From assembly GCA_963735445.1 (NCBI GenBank), contig CAVTLC010000044.1:1-64000 (forward strand): a stretch of 64,000 nucleotides of DNA. Direction: 5' to 3'. Shown here one piece after another: positions 27,983-38,930 of this stretch; position 1 is the stretch's first letter; every line of letters starts with the position of its first letter. This DNA is from AP-15 sp963735445. GTDB taxonomy: Bacteria; Pseudomonadota; Alphaproteobacteria; ATCC43930; CGMCC-115725. Below the pieces are notes generated by a model. The model saw only the letters and a program-made list of their open reading frames with translations, had not been told where the DNA came from and did no database searches. A program made the translations under genes and the position numbers.

Positions 27983-28425
27983 CCCGCGCCCCCCACATCC
28001 TCGTCGTCGAAGCGCCCTATTATACGCATATCGCCGCCTTGTTGCGGCGCGGGGCGGAGCAGGCGCTGACCGCCGGCGGCGCCAGCCACGAAATCGTCCA
28101 AGTCCCGGGCTCGTTCGAGATACCGGCGGCGATCGGTCTCGTCGCCAGGGCGAGCGACCGGTTTGACGGCTTTGTTGCGCTCGGCTGTGTCATTCGCGGC
28201 GAGACCACGCATTACGACCACATCTGTGCCGAGAGCGCGCGCGGCCTGCAGGATCTCGCGGTTCGCGATGGGCTGGCGATCGGCTACGGCATCCTGACCT
28301 GCGAAAACGAAGCCCAGGCACTGGCGCGCGCGGCCCCTGAAGGTCGCGACCACGCGGGTGCTGCGGTGCGCGCCTGTCTCGCGATCATCGAGCTGAAGCG
28401 GCGCTTTGCACCAGGCGCCCAATGA
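27979..28425 (+). CDS. ribH: 6,7-dimethyl-8-ribityllumazine synthase
   Basis: 148 residues overlapping ribE by 4 bp. 'VPGSFEIPAAIGLVARAS' and 'GCVIRGETTHYDHICAESAR' with the catalytic His are the family signatures, and 'GILTCENEAQALARA' follows. It condenses 5-amino-6-ribitylamino-uracil with 3,4-dihydroxy-2-butanone phosphate, supplying the substrate of RibE, and forms icosahedral or pentameric shells. nusB starts a few bases after its stop, an arrangement common in bacteria. Confidence 0.96.
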   Translation: MTRAPHILVVEAPYYTHIAALLRRGAEQALTAGGASHEIVQVPGSFEIPAAIGLVARASDRFDGFVALGCVIRGETTHYDHICAESARGLQDLAVRDGLAIGYGILTCENEAQALARAAPEGRDHAGAAVRACLAIIELKRRFAPGAQ

Positions 28426-28432
28426 ACAGAGT

Positions 28433-28930
28433 ATGAATACGGCAAGCGATCATACGACCGGAGCCGGCCGGCCGCGGCTCGGCGGGCGACGGCGCACAGT
28501 GGCGCGGCTGGCGGCGGTGCAAGCGCTTTATCAGCTCGAGCTGAACCCGGCGCTCGCCGCCGAAGCGGTCATTCGCGAATTCGCCAATTACCGGCTCGGC
28601 CAGGAAATTGAGGGCGACCAATTGGCCGAGGCCGATCCGGCGTTTTTCGCCGATATCGTACGCGGCGTGGCGGCGGATCAGGAGCGGCTCGACGCCGACA
28701 TTTCCGTCGCCTTGGTCGATGATTGGCCGTTGCCGCGGCTCGACTCGGTCCTGCGCGCAATCCTGCGCGCCGGCGCCTGGGAATTGCTGCATCGGCCCGA
28801 CGTGCCGGCCCGCGCGTCAATTAGCGAGTACACCTCGATCGCCCACGCCTTTTTTACCGGGAAAGAGCCGGCGCTCGCCAACGGCGTGCTCGATCGACTG
28901 GGCCGCAGCCTGCGACCGACCGATATGTAG
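28433..28930 (+). CDS. nusB: Transcription antitermination factor NusB
   Basis: 165 residues from ATG 28433. An in-frame upstream start at 28406 would overlap ribH. 'RRTVARLAAVQALYQLELNP', 'DADISVALVDDWPLPRLDSV' and 'LRAILRAGAWELLHRPDVPA' are the NusB helices, ending 'EPALANGVLDRLGRSL'. NusB binds boxA with S10 to prevent early termination in rRNA operons. It sits between ribH and thiL, the conserved rib-nusB-thiL order. Confidence 0.95.
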   Translation: MNTASDHTTGAGRPRLGGRRRTVARLAAVQALYQLELNPALAAEAVIREFANYRLGQEIEGDQLAEADPAFFADIVRGVAADQERLDADISVALVDDWPLPRLDSVLRAILRAGAWELLHRPDVPARASISEYTSIAHAFFTGKEPALANGVLDRLGRSLRPTDM

Positions 28931-28935
28931 CGGCG

Positions 28936-29936
28936 ATGGTCGAGGGTCCCGCTTCCGCAAACCAGGAGCTGGGCGAGTTCGAGCGCATCAGCCGGTACTT
29001 TGCCCCACTCGCGGCACCAGGCGGCCTTGGGCTGCTCGACGACGCCGCGCTGATCGACTGCCGCGCCGGCTATCGGCTGGTGATGACCGCCGACGCAATG
29101 GTCGCCGGCGTGCATTTCCTCGCCGAGGACCCGCCCGACCTCATCGCCAAAAAGCTGTTGCGAGTGAACCTATCGGATCTGGCGGCGATGGGCGCGCGGC
29201 CATTGCATTATCTGCTGACAACGGCATTGCCGACATCGCTCGGGACCGGCTGGGTCGAGGCATTTGCCCGCGGGCTCGGCGACGACCAACGGCTCTTTGG
29301 CGCAACATTGCTCGGCGGCGATTCGGTTTCCACGCCAGGTCCGGCGGCGCTGTCGCTGACGGCGATCGGCGAGGTCGCGGCCGGTGCTGAAATCAGGCGC
29401 AGCGGCGCCCAGCCCGGCGACGATGTCTGGGTATCGGGCAACATCGGTGACGCCTATCTCGGGCTCGCCGTGTTGCGCGGCGGCTATACGCAGCTTGTCA
29501 GACCGAACATCGCCGCGCTCTGATAAATCGGTTTCAACTTCCCGAACCACGTGTCGCTCTGGGGCCGGCGCTCGTCGGAACCGCGCATGCCATGATCGAC
29601 GTTTCCGACGGGCTCCTCGCCGATCTCGGCCACATCTGCGAAACCTCGCGTCTTGCCGCAATTGTCGAATTGCCGGCATTACCGATGTCGGCGGCGGCGC
29701 GAGAGGTTGCGGCTATCGAGCCGGAGGTGGCCCAGCGACTGGCAACCGGCGGTGACGATTACGAGCTGCTGTTCACTGCGGCGCCAGCGGCGGCGGAGGC
29801 GGTGCGCGGCATTGGATCACGGCTCGCCGTGCCAGTCACAAGAATCGGGCGGATCGAGACCGGCCAGGGTGTGCGGCTGGTCGATGCGGATGGTTCCGAC
29901 CTCCCAGTTGCAGCCGCCGGTTACCGCCACTTTTGA
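28936..29936 (+). CDS. thiL: Thiamine-monophosphate kinase, one frameshift
   Basis: About 333 residues after repair, normal for ThiL. N-terminal half: 'LGEFERISRYFAPLA', 'LLDDAALIDCRAGYRLVMTA', 'DAMVAGVHFLAEDPPDLIAK', 'KLLRVNLSDLAAMGARPL', 'LLGGDSVSTPGP'. The frame ends falsely at 29523. With a one-base change near 29505-29520 it continues 'FQLPEPRVALGPALVGTAHA', 'MIDVSDGLLADLGHI' and 'LATGGDDYELLFTAAP', the expected C-terminal half. It phosphorylates TMP to thiamine diphosphate and should be essential without thiamine uptake, so the shift is probably a sequence error. Confidence 0.92.
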
Positions 29937-30082
29937 GGTTCAGCTGATCGGCGCCGAGGCGGCGGATTGCTGCCGCTTGCTGCACTGTTGCCCAAGGAAT
30001 ACGCTTCTGCCATGTTCCGCCGCCCCGATATGCCCCGCTGGGCAGCGGAGGTCCCCGAATTCGCTGGTCGTGAGCTCTTCGT

Positions 30083-32197
<2,115 letters not shown>

Positions 32198-32203
<6 letters not shown>

Positions 32204-32224
32204 GCACGGCAAGCTGAGCACGGC
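32198..32224. repeat. Perfect 13-bp tandem duplication over the hppA stop codon
   Basis: AGCTGAGCACGGC occurs at 32198-32210 and again at 32212-32224, one base apart. The first copy contains the hppA stop. It is probably a replication-slippage duplication with no evident function. Confidence 0.8.
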
Positions 32225-32245
32225 GGCGGGCGGCGAGAGCTTCCG

Positions 32246-32755
32246 CTACTGGTTACTGTATGGGTTTGGACCAAGCGCCCGGCCCCCGGAGCTGGTCTCG
32301 CCACCGCCCCCACCGCCACCACTGTTGAACTTGCCGAGATTGCCGATCAGCTGCTCGAGAAAGGTCAGTTCGCGACCGGGCGCGGGAGTGGCGCGGGCGA
32401 TCGGGACGACCTCCTGCCCGTCTTGCAACGTCTTGTGGCCGACGGCTTTGACGACACCGTCACTGTTGAAACTCACGACAAATACCTGTTGATCCAGCAC
32501 TTTTGGTTTGAAAAACGCGTACTGTTTTGTCCGTGCGCTGATGTAATACCAATTCTTGTCGTCAAAGACGCCGACGCTCGACGGCGTGCCCAATATCTTG
32601 ACAACTTGGTCCTTTGTCGTCTTGCCGGGATGGATCTGAGCCATCTCGTCTGAGGGGGGCAGGTTGCCCCGCTGCTCTTCAGTGGTCGAGCAGGCAGAGA
32701 GCGCGATCACGGCACTGATCGCGGCGATCATGGATATGTTTCGCGAGTGGGGCAT
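32246..32755 (-). CDS. bamE: Outer-membrane assembly lipoprotein BamE (SmpA/OmlA)
   Basis: 169 residues from the ATG at 32755; a 10-codon upstream extension is possible. The lipoprotein signal is 'MIAAISAVIALSACS' with the lipobox Cys. The BamE core is 'MAQIHPGKTTKDQVVKILGT', 'PSSVGVFDDKNWYYISART' and 'VFVVSFNSDGVV'. It is a helper of the BAM complex that inserts beta-barrels into the outer membrane. The C-terminal 'FNSGGGGGGGETSSGG' is a disordered tail. Divergent from the CBP3 gene, as in many alphaproteobacteria. Confidence 0.93.
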   Translation of the reverse strand: MPHSRNISMIAAISAVIALSACSTTEEQRGNLPPSDEMAQIHPGKTTKDQVVKILGTPSSVGVFDDKNWYYISARTKQYAFFKPKVLDQQVFVVSFNSDGVVKAVGHKTLQDGQEVVPIARATPAPGRELTFLEQLIGNLGKFNSGGGGGGGETSSGGRALGPNPYSNQ

Positions 32756-32891
32756 GACTCGGTCGAGAAGTCCGGGGTTACGCAAGCGGGCTTTGTGTTG
32801 AAACCGGCGCGATCCGCGCCCAATTGTGCCCGTAGCTTTAGCGCAGGGGCGTTGGTTGTCAACGCCGCCGATAACCGGAGCCTGGGCCGAG

Positions 32892-33461
32892 GTGGGTTAC
32901 TTCTCACGACAGAGAGCGGTTCGCGAAACCGCCGAACGAGCCTACCAGCGGGTCGTCGAGCAGGCGCGGCAGCCAGTCTTTTTCGCTGAGTACGGCGTTC
33001 CCGACACAGTCGACGGGCGCTTCGAGCTGATCTGCCTGCACGCCTTTCTCTACCTCCACCGGCTGAAATCGGAGCCCGGATCAACAGCTGTTTCGCAGGC
33101 GTTTTTCGATACGATGTTCGCGGACATGGATCGTGGATTGCGTGAAATGGGAACCGGCGATTTGAGCGTTGGTCGCCATGTGAAACGGATGGCGCAAGGC
33201 TTTTACGGTCGTATTCGGGCTTACCAGGAGGGGCTGGAAAGCGGCGGTGAGGTGTTGAGCGCGGCCTTGGCGCGCAACCTTTTTGGCACCATCGCCGAAT
33301 CGGCGCCGGCGATCGACATCGTCGCTGATTACGTTCGCCATACCGCAAATCAGCTGGCGCGTCAGCCAGGCGACGAACTACTCAACGGCGATCTGCGCTT
33401 TCCGACGCCAAGCCCAGGCATATCGACGCCGGTATCGGCCGAGCGGACGGCAGCCTCATGA
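32892..33461 (+). CDS. Ubiquinol-cytochrome c chaperone (CBP3/UQCC1 family)
   Basis: About 190 residues from GTG 32892, chosen because family homology starts at 'GYFSRQRAVRETAERAYQRV'. The frame is open from GTG 32826. 'VEQARQPVFFAEYGVPDTVD', 'GRFELICLHAFLYLHRLKSE', 'AFFDTMFADMDRGLREMGTG', 'DLSVGRHVKRMAQGFYGRI' are the conserved helices. In mitochondria the homologue assists cytochrome b assembly in complex III; in alphaproteobacteria it is placed next to yceD and rpmF, as here. Overlaps yceD by 4 bp. Confidence 0.87.
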   Translation: MGYFSRQRAVRETAERAYQRVVEQARQPVFFAEYGVPDTVDGRFELICLHAFLYLHRLKSEPGSTAVSQAFFDTMFADMDRGLREMGTGDLSVGRHVKRMAQGFYGRIRAYQEGLESGGEVLSAALARNLFGTIAESAPAIDIVADYVRHTANQLARQPGDELLNGDLRFPTPSPGISTPVSAERTAAS

Positions 33462-33973
33462 GCAAAGGAACCCTAGAATTTTCCAGGCTCGTTCCGCTGA
33501 CGCGCCTGGGTCCAGAGCCGTACCGGCAGGAGATCGAGGCGACAGCCGAAGAGCGTCAGCAACTCGCTCGAAGATTCGACCTGATCGCGCTCGATAAGCT
33601 GGCAGCAGCGGTGACATTGCAGCGCATCGGCGGCGAGTTGATTCGCCTCGAAGCGACCTTCGAGGCCGAGTTCTCGCAGAACTGCGTCGTCATGCTCGAA
33701 CCGGTGGCGGGCCGAGTGAGCCAAACATTTGCTTTGCTGTACGGCCCCGTCCAAAAAGAGCAGGCCGAAATTGACCTCGATGTCGACGAACCTGCGTTCG
33801 AGCCGTTGACCGGCGACGCAATCGATATCGGCGAAGCAGTGGCGCAGGAATTGTCGCTGACGTTGCCGGAATTTCCGCGGCTGCCGGATGCCGTGATCGA
33901 GGTGTCCGATACCGCCGAGCCTGACGATAATCCGTTTGCCGCTCTTGAACGGCTGCGCTCGAAACAGGCCTGA
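33458..33973 (+). CDS. YceD-family (DUF177) protein, 23S rRNA-accumulation type
   Basis: 171 residues, overlapping the CBP3 gene by 4 bp. Homology: 'EFSRLVPLTRLGPEPYRQEI', 'GELIRLEATFEAEFSQNCVV' and the acidic 'DAIDIGEAVAQELSLTLPEF' with 'FPRLPDA'. In most homologues two Cys follow the acidic segment ('P.C'); the first Cys is present ('QNCVV') but the later zinc-type pair is absent here. The YceD gene precedes rpmF across many bacteria and has been tied to 23S rRNA processing. Cytosolic. Confidence 0.87.
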   Translation: MSKGTLEFSRLVPLTRLGPEPYRQEIEATAEERQQLARRFDLIALDKLAAAVTLQRIGGELIRLEATFEAEFSQNCVVMLEPVAGRVSQTFALLYGPVQKEQAEIDLDVDEPAFEPLTGDAIDIGEAVAQELSLTLPEFPRLPDAVIEVSDTAEPDDNPFAALERLRSKQA

Positions 33974-34064
33974 TGCGCAGGGCAGCAGCGAAAAATCCGT
34001 TGCGTGTTGCTGCCGCGAGCGTTTTTGGCTAAGACCTGTGCGATCCCCCCGAAACGAGTAACCG

Positions 34065-34253
34065 ATGGCCGTCCCAAAAAAGAAAACCTCGCCGTCACGC
34101 CGCAACATGCGGCGCTCGCATCACTCGCTGAAGCCGGCGTCCTATGCCGAGTGCCCGAATTGCGGCGAGCTAAAGCGCCCGCATCATCTGTGCGAGGCCT
34201 GCGGCTATTACGATGGCCGCGAAGTGGTGACCCAGCGAGCCGAAACCGCCTGA
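34065..34253 (+). CDS. rpmF: 50S ribosomal protein bL32
   Basis: 62 residues from ATG 34065, 'MAVPKKKTSPSRRNMRRSHH'. It keeps two CxxC pairs ('ECPNCGELKRPHHLCEACG'), so it is the zinc-binding form. 92 bp after yceD and 31 bp before plsX, the canonical yceD-rpmF-plsX-fabH order. Confidence 0.97.
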   Translation: MAVPKKKTSPSRRNMRRSHHSLKPASYAECPNCGELKRPHHLCEACGYYDGREVVTQRAETA

Positions 34254-34284
34254 GCGCCCAGCGCCGGCGGGAGGCGGCGCAGCA

Positions 34285-35334
34285 GTGAGCCAAGAACTAA
34301 CGATCGCCCTCGACGCGATGGGCGGTGCCCAAGCCCCCGATATGGTGCTGCGCGGCGCTGATATGGCATTGCAGCGGCACCCCGGTTTGCGCCTGATCCT
34401 CTTCGGTGACGAGGCAATCCTGAGACCCCTGCTCGCGAAGCTGCCCCGTCTCGCCGATGCCGTCGAGCTGCGCCACACGAGCGAGATGGTCATGGATGAC
34501 GACAAGCCATCGATCGCACTGCGCACCGGGCGGCAGTCGAGCATGCGGCTGGCGATCGATGCGGTCGCGGAAGGCCTCGCCGACGGCGTTGTATCAGCCG
34601 GCAATACCGGCGCCCTGATGGCGATGGCGAAATTCGTCCTGAAGACGTTGCCTGGGATCGACCGCCCTGCGATCGCCTCGTTTTTCCCGACCCAGCGCGG
34701 CGAGAGCGTCATGCTCGATCTCGGCGCCAATGTCGAATGCGATGCCGAGAATCTGGTTCAGTTCGCGCTGCTGGGCGACGCCTTTGCCCGCACGGTACTG
34801 AGTTTGGTCGAGCCGACGGTTGGTCTCCTTAACGTCGGCTCCGAGGATCAGAAAGGCAACGATGCGGTCCGCGCCGCCAGCGTGCGCCTGCGCAGCGCGT
34901 TGAGCCCGGTCCGGTTTTACGGATTTATCGAAGGCGATGACATTCCCGCCGGCACGGTCGATGTCGTCGTGACGGACGGTTTCACCGGGAATATCGCGGT
35001 CAAAACCGCCGAAGGGACCGCAAAATTGTTCAGCGAGTTCCTGGCTGGGGCCTTCGCGCATTCGCTGCCGGCCCGGATCGGCTATTTCTTCGCGCGCAAC
35101 GCGTTGCGCAAGTTGCGGATGCGGATCGACCCCCGTCGCTACAATGGCGCAGTTTTCCTCGGCCTGCGCGGCATCGCGGTCAAGAGCCACGGGTCGACCG
35201 ATGCATTGGGCTTTGCCCATGCGATCGGGGTTGCGGTCGACATGAAGGTCAATGGCTTTCTCGACAGGATCCGGGTCGATCTCGCGCGTCTCGAGTCGGC
35301 AACGCCCGGCGCACCTCAACCCGCAGCACTGTAA
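34285..35334 (+). CDS. plsX: Phosphate acyltransferase PlsX
   Basis: 349 residues from GTG 34285. 'LTIALDAMGGAQAPDMVLRG', 'GRQSSMRLAIDAVAEGLADG', 'VVSAGNTGALMAMAKFVLKT', 'GLLNVGSEDQKGNDAV' and 'VVVTDGFTGNIAVKTAEGTA' are the PlsX signatures. It converts acyl-ACP to acyl-phosphate for phospholipid synthesis by PlsY, as a peripheral membrane enzyme. Immediately followed by fabH, 7 bp away. Confidence 0.96.
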   Translation: MSQELTIALDAMGGAQAPDMVLRGADMALQRHPGLRLILFGDEAILRPLLAKLPRLADAVELRHTSEMVMDDDKPSIALRTGRQSSMRLAIDAVAEGLADGVVSAGNTGALMAMAKFVLKTLPGIDRPAIASFFPTQRGESVMLDLGANVECDAENLVQFALLGDAFARTVLSLVEPTVGLLNVGSEDQKGNDAVRAASVRLRSALSPVRFYGFIEGDDIPAGTVDVVVTDGFTGNIAVKTAEGTAKLFSEFLAGAFAHSLPARIGYFFARNALRKLRMRIDPRRYNGAVFLGLRGIAVKSHGSTDALGFAHAIGVAVDMKVNGFLDRIRVDLARLESATPGAPQPAAL

Positions 35335-35341
35335 CCGCGGC

Positions 35342-36313
35342 ATGGCGTTGCGCTCCCAGGTCATCGGCTGCGGCGGCTATCTGCCCGAGCGTATCGTCAC
35401 CAATGACGAGCTTGCCGCGCGCCTCGATACATCCGACGAATGGATTCGCCAGCGCACCGGCATCGGCGAGCGCCGGGTCGCGGCGGACGGCGAGATGACC
35501 TCGGATCTGGCGGTTTGCGCGGCGGAGCGCGCGCTTGCGGATGCCGGCATGAGCGGCGGCGATCTCGATCTGATCGTGTTGGCGACCGCCACCCCGGACA
35601 ATACCTTCCCGGCAACCGCGACCAAGGTGCAGGCCCGGCTCGGGATGCACCACGGGGCTGCGTTTGACATTCAAGCCGTTTGCGCCGGCTTTATCTTTGC
35701 GATGGCGGCCGCGGACAATGCGTTGCGGCTCGGTCAGGCGCGCACCGCGCTTGTGATCGGCGCCGAGACCTTCTCGCGCATCCTCGACTGGCAGGATCGC
35801 GGCACCTGCGTGCTGTTCGGCGACGGCGCCGGTGCGTTGGCGCTGAAGGCGACCGATGATCCCGACCCGCGTGGCCGCGGCATCCTATCGACGCATCTGC
35901 ATTCCGATGGCCGCCAGTACGACATTCTCTATGTCGATGGCGGCCCCTCCTCGACCGGCCACACCGGCTGTCTCCGGATGGAAGGGCGCGAGGTTTTCCG
36001 GCACGCGGTGCAGCATCTGAGCGAAGTGGTCGATGAAGCGTTAGCCGCCAATAATCTCGGCGCTGCCGACATCGACTGGCTGGTGCCGCACCAGGCCAAC
36101 GGCCGGATCATCGACGGGGTCGCGCGCAAGCTTGGCCTGTCGCCCGAGAAAATCGTCTCGACGATCGACCGTCACGCGAACACCTCGGCCGCCTCGATAC
36201 CACTGGCTCTGGCGACGGCCGTCGGAGACGGCCGCATCCAGCCGGGACATTTGGTGTTGATGGAGGCGTTGGGTGGCGGGCTCAGTTGGGGGGCAAGCCT
36301 GGTCCGCTGGTAG
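35342..36313 (+). CDS. fabH: 3-oxoacyl-ACP synthase III (FabH)
   Basis: 323 residues from ATG 35342. The thiolase-fold triad is visible: Cys in 'DIQAVCAGFIFAMAAAD', His in 'IDWLVPHQANGRIIDGVA' and Asn in 'IDRHANTSAASIPLAL'. 'GIGERRVAADGEMTSDLAV' and 'GHLVLMEALGGGLSWGASL' also match. It starts fatty-acid synthesis by condensing acetyl-CoA with malonyl-ACP. In operon with plsX. Confidence 0.96.
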   Translation: MALRSQVIGCGGYLPERIVTNDELAARLDTSDEWIRQRTGIGERRVAADGEMTSDLAVCAAERALADAGMSGGDLDLIVLATATPDNTFPATATKVQARLGMHHGAAFDIQAVCAGFIFAMAAADNALRLGQARTALVIGAETFSRILDWQDRGTCVLFGDGAGALALKATDDPDPRGRGILSTHLHSDGRQYDILYVDGGPSSTGHTGCLRMEGREVFRHAVQHLSEVVDEALAANNLGAADIDWLVPHQANGRIIDGVARKLGLSPEKIVSTIDRHANTSAASIPLALATAVGDGRIQPGHLVLMEALGGGLSWGASLVRW

Positions 36314-36420
36314 CGTCCGCGGAGGGACGCGGTAAAGCGTGTCTAAAAACTGGCAACACTTTGGAATTTGACGGCATTTTCGGACCGGAGTAACCTTCCT
36401 CTAAAGCAGGGAGGGACAAA

Positions 36421-36774
36421 ATGGTCGGGCATACGGTCACGCGTGCGCAGCTCAGCGAGGCCATCTATCAGGAAGTCGGGCTGTCGCGAAACGAGTCCGC
36501 CGAGTTGGTCGAATTGGTGATCGCCGAAATCTCCGGTGCGCTCGAACGCGGGGAAATGGTTAAGATTTCGTCGTTTGGCAGCTTTGCGGTGCGTCAGAAG
36601 GGACAGCGGGTCGGCCGCAATCCGAAAACCGGTCAGGAGGTGCCGATCAGTCCGCGCCGCGTGCTGGTGTTTCGCGCCAGCCACGCGCTGAAGGACCAGA
36701 TCAACAGCGGCTTGGCGGAAGCCGGGGAGCACCCCGCGGCGGAACCGGCTGCGGCCAAGGCGAGGTCCGGCTGA
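36421..36774 (+). CDS. ihfA: Integration host factor, alpha subunit
   Basis: 117 residues from ATG 36421 behind 'aggga'. HU/IHF fold: 'VTRAQLSEAIYQEVGLSRNE', 'KISSFGSFAVRQKGQRVGRN', then the DNA-intercalating arm 'GRNPKTGQEVPISPRRVLVF'. It forms a heterodimer with IhfB and bends DNA. The C-terminal 'EHPAAEPAAAKARSG' lengthens the usual 99-residue chain. The MerR-type gene that often follows ihfA is replaced here by tRNA-Pro. Confidence 0.94.
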   Translation: MVGHTVTRAQLSEAIYQEVGLSRNESAELVELVIAEISGALERGEMVKISSFGSFAVRQKGQRVGRNPKTGQEVPISPRRVLVFRASHALKDQINSGLAEAGEHPAAEPAAAKARSG

Positions 36775-36948
36775 GCCGCGGCACAGGACGGCATCGAAAC
36801 CAACAGCCTTCGCGAGACGGTCGGGAGCAATCGGCCAGAGTTGAGGAGAAACCACGCTCCCGCGTGCCAAAAGATTTGCCTAGGGTCGGCTGGTTGCGCC
36901 GCAGGCCGGCGACGATTATGATCCTGATATCGGCAGGAGCCGCCCGGT

Positions 36949-37025
36949 CGGAGCGTAGCGCAGCCTGGTAGCGCATCAGCATGGGGTGCTGAGGGTCGAG
37001 AGTTCGAATCTCTCCGCTCCGACCA
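36949..37025 (+). tRNA. tRNA-Pro, anticodon GGG
   Basis: 77 nt with encoded CCA. Acceptor CGGAGCG pairs with CGCTCCG. The D arm is 'gcgcagcctggtagcgc'. The anticodon stem TCAGC/GCTGA encloses the loop ATGGGGT with anticodon GGG, and the T arm is 'gagagttcgaatctctc'. A T-run follows at 37031-37036. No integrase or repeated 3' end nearby, so no sign of use as an attachment site. Confidence 0.96.
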
Positions 37026-37080
37026 ATTCCCCTTTTTAACGCCGCTCCTCCGGCCAGATCGTGGACGAGGAGAATACGGC

Positions 37081-37984
37081 GTGAATACAAAGAACCCCGA
37101 TCTCGAACCCTGGCAATGGCCCGAGGAGGAGTGGCGCAAGCGCGTCAACCGGGTGCGCGCCGGGCGCAAATTGCGGCCGGCGGAATGGCCGGGCGGGGCG
37201 CGCTGCGCGGTAGCACTGTCGTTCGACAGTGACCACGAGACCAGCGATCTGCGCGACGGCGGCAATTCGATCGGGCGGCTCGCCTGGGGACAGTTCGGCA
37301 ACCGTGTCGGCGTGCCGCGCATTCTGAAAACGCTCGAAAAGCACGCGGTCAAGGCGAGCTTTTATGTGCCGGCGGTCACCGCACTGCTTCATCCCGACGA
37401 GCAACGGCAGGTCGTGGCCGAGGGCCATGAGATCGGGATCCATGGCTGGATCCACGAGCTGAATTCGGTGCTGCCCTACGAGGCCGAGCGTGACCTGATG
37501 CTGCGCTCCGCCGACACGCTCGAAAAGGTCAGCGGCGTGCGGCCCGGTCGGCCTGCGAACCCCGTCATGGGATTTCAGCCGCCATACGCTCGAAATCGAG
37601 AAGGAGATGGGGCTCGCCTACGATTCCTCGCTGATGTCCGACGAGGATTGTTACGAGCTGCTGCTCGACGGTGCGCCGACCGGGGTGGTCGAACTGCCGG
37701 TCGAATGGGTGCGTGACGACGCGGTTTATTTCATGATGAACCGGTTTTCGGCGTTGCGGCCCTATACGCCGCCGACCGACGTGTTCGACATCTTCCGCCG
37801 CGAGTTCGACGCGGCTTATGCCGAAGGCGGCATCTTTCAGCTGACGATGCACCCGCATGTGATCGGCTATCGCTCGCGGATCTGGATCCTCGACGAGATT
37901 ATCGCTCACGCCAAAGCAAAACCGGGCGTGTGGTTCGCCACCCATGCCGAGGTGGTCGATTGGGCAAAGCGGCACGCTGCGTAA
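37081..37984 (+). CDS. Polysaccharide deacetylase-family (PuuE/NodB-like) protein, one frameshift
   Basis: About 300 residues after repair. 'GGARCAVALSFDSDHETSDL' with the metal-site Asp, 'VGVPRILKTLEKHAVKASFY' and 'VAEGHEIGIHGWIHELNSVL' with the His pair are typical of carbohydrate esterase 4-like enzymes; the later 'MHPHVIGYRSRIWILDEI' belongs to the PuuE/allantoinase-like group. The frame changes near 37545-37550 ('gcggcccggtcgg'), where removing one base restores 'VGLRTPSWDFSRHTLEIE'. There is no signal peptide, so it is probably a cytosolic amidohydrolase rather than a wall enzyme. Ends 1 bp before the likely era start. Confidence 0.85.
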
Positions 37985-37985
37985 C

Positions 37986-38930
37986 TTGGCTGCTCAGCTG
38001 ACCGTCCCTCAGGTGGCTGAAACGCCGCCCTCGGCAGAAGAGACCCGCTGCGGCTATGTCGCGCTGATCGGCGCGCCCAATGCCGGCAAATCGACGCTGC
38101 TGAACCGGCTGGTCGGCCGCAAACTCGCGATTGTCACGCCCAAAGCCCAGACCACGCGAACCCGGCTGCTCGGCATTGCGATCGAAGGCCAGTCGCAGCT
38201 GATCTATGTCGACACCCCCGGCATCTTCCAACCGCGGCGGCGGCTCGACCGGGCGATGGTGGCGGCGGCCTGGTCCGGCGCCGAGGATGCCGACGAGACC
38301 GTGCTATTGGTCGATGCTGCCCGCGGGGTCAGCGGTGATGTCGGGCGTATCCTTGACCGCCTCGCCGGGCGCGGGCGCCGGTCGGTGCTGGCCTTGAACA
38401 AGATCGACCTCGTGCGTCGCGATCGCCTGCTCGGCCTCGCCGCCGATCTGGCAAAGACGGCGAATTTCGACCCGGTCTTTATGATTTCGGCCCAGACCGG
38501 CGACGGCGTCGATGACCTCAAGCGCTATCTAGCGGCGGCAGTACCGCCGGGACCCTGGCTGTTTCCGGAAGACCAGCTGTCCGATGCGACCGAGCGCCTG
38601 ATCGCCGCCGAGGTCACCCGCGAGCAGGTGTTTCTGCAGTTGCATGACGAGCTGCCCTACGCCTCGACCGTCGAGACCGAGAGCTGGGAAGAGCGGCGCG
38701 ACGGCAGCGTGCGCATCGAACAGGTCATCTATGTCGAGCGGCCGAGCCAGCGGGCGATCGTCCTCGGCGACCACGGTCAGCGGATCAAGGCGATCGGCGC
38801 CCACGCCCGCGCCGAACTCGAAGCAATGCTGGAGCGCCGCGTCCACCTGTTCCTGTTTGTCAAGGTGCGCGAGAACTGGGGCGAGGACCGCGAGCGCTTC
38901 GCCGCAATCGGCCTCGATTACCATAACTGA
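37986..38930 (+). CDS. era: GTPase Era
   Basis: About 314 residues from TTG 37986. An ATG at 37944 in the same frame would overlap the upstream gene by 41 bp. GTPase motifs: G1 'GAPNAGKSTL', G3 'DTPGIF', G4 'NKIDLV'. C-terminal KH domain: 'QRAIVLGDHGQRIKAIGAHA' and 'LFLFVKVRENWGED'. Era binds the 3' end of 16S rRNA in small-subunit assembly. Its usual upstream neighbour rnc is absent here. Its stop overlaps the recO start by one base. Confidence 0.95.
   Translation: MAAQLTVPQVAETPPSAEETRCGYVALIGAPNAGKSTLLNRLVGRKLAIVTPKAQTTRTRLLGIAIEGQSQLIYVDTPGIFQPRRRLDRAMVAAAWSGAEDADETVLLVDAARGVSGDVGRILDRLAGRGRRSVLALNKIDLVRRDRLLGLAADLAKTANFDPVFMISAQTGDGVDDLKRYLAAAVPPGPWLFPEDQLSDATERLIAAEVTREQVFLQLHDELPYASTVETESWEERRDGSVRIEQVIYVERPSQRAIVLGDHGQRIKAIGAHARAELEAMLERRVHLFLFVKVRENWGEDRERFAAIGLDYHN

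Noticed and set aside
36949..37025. tRNA-Pro as a mobile-element attachment site
   Set aside because: No integrase, no duplicated tRNA 3' end, and flanking genes are housekeeping.
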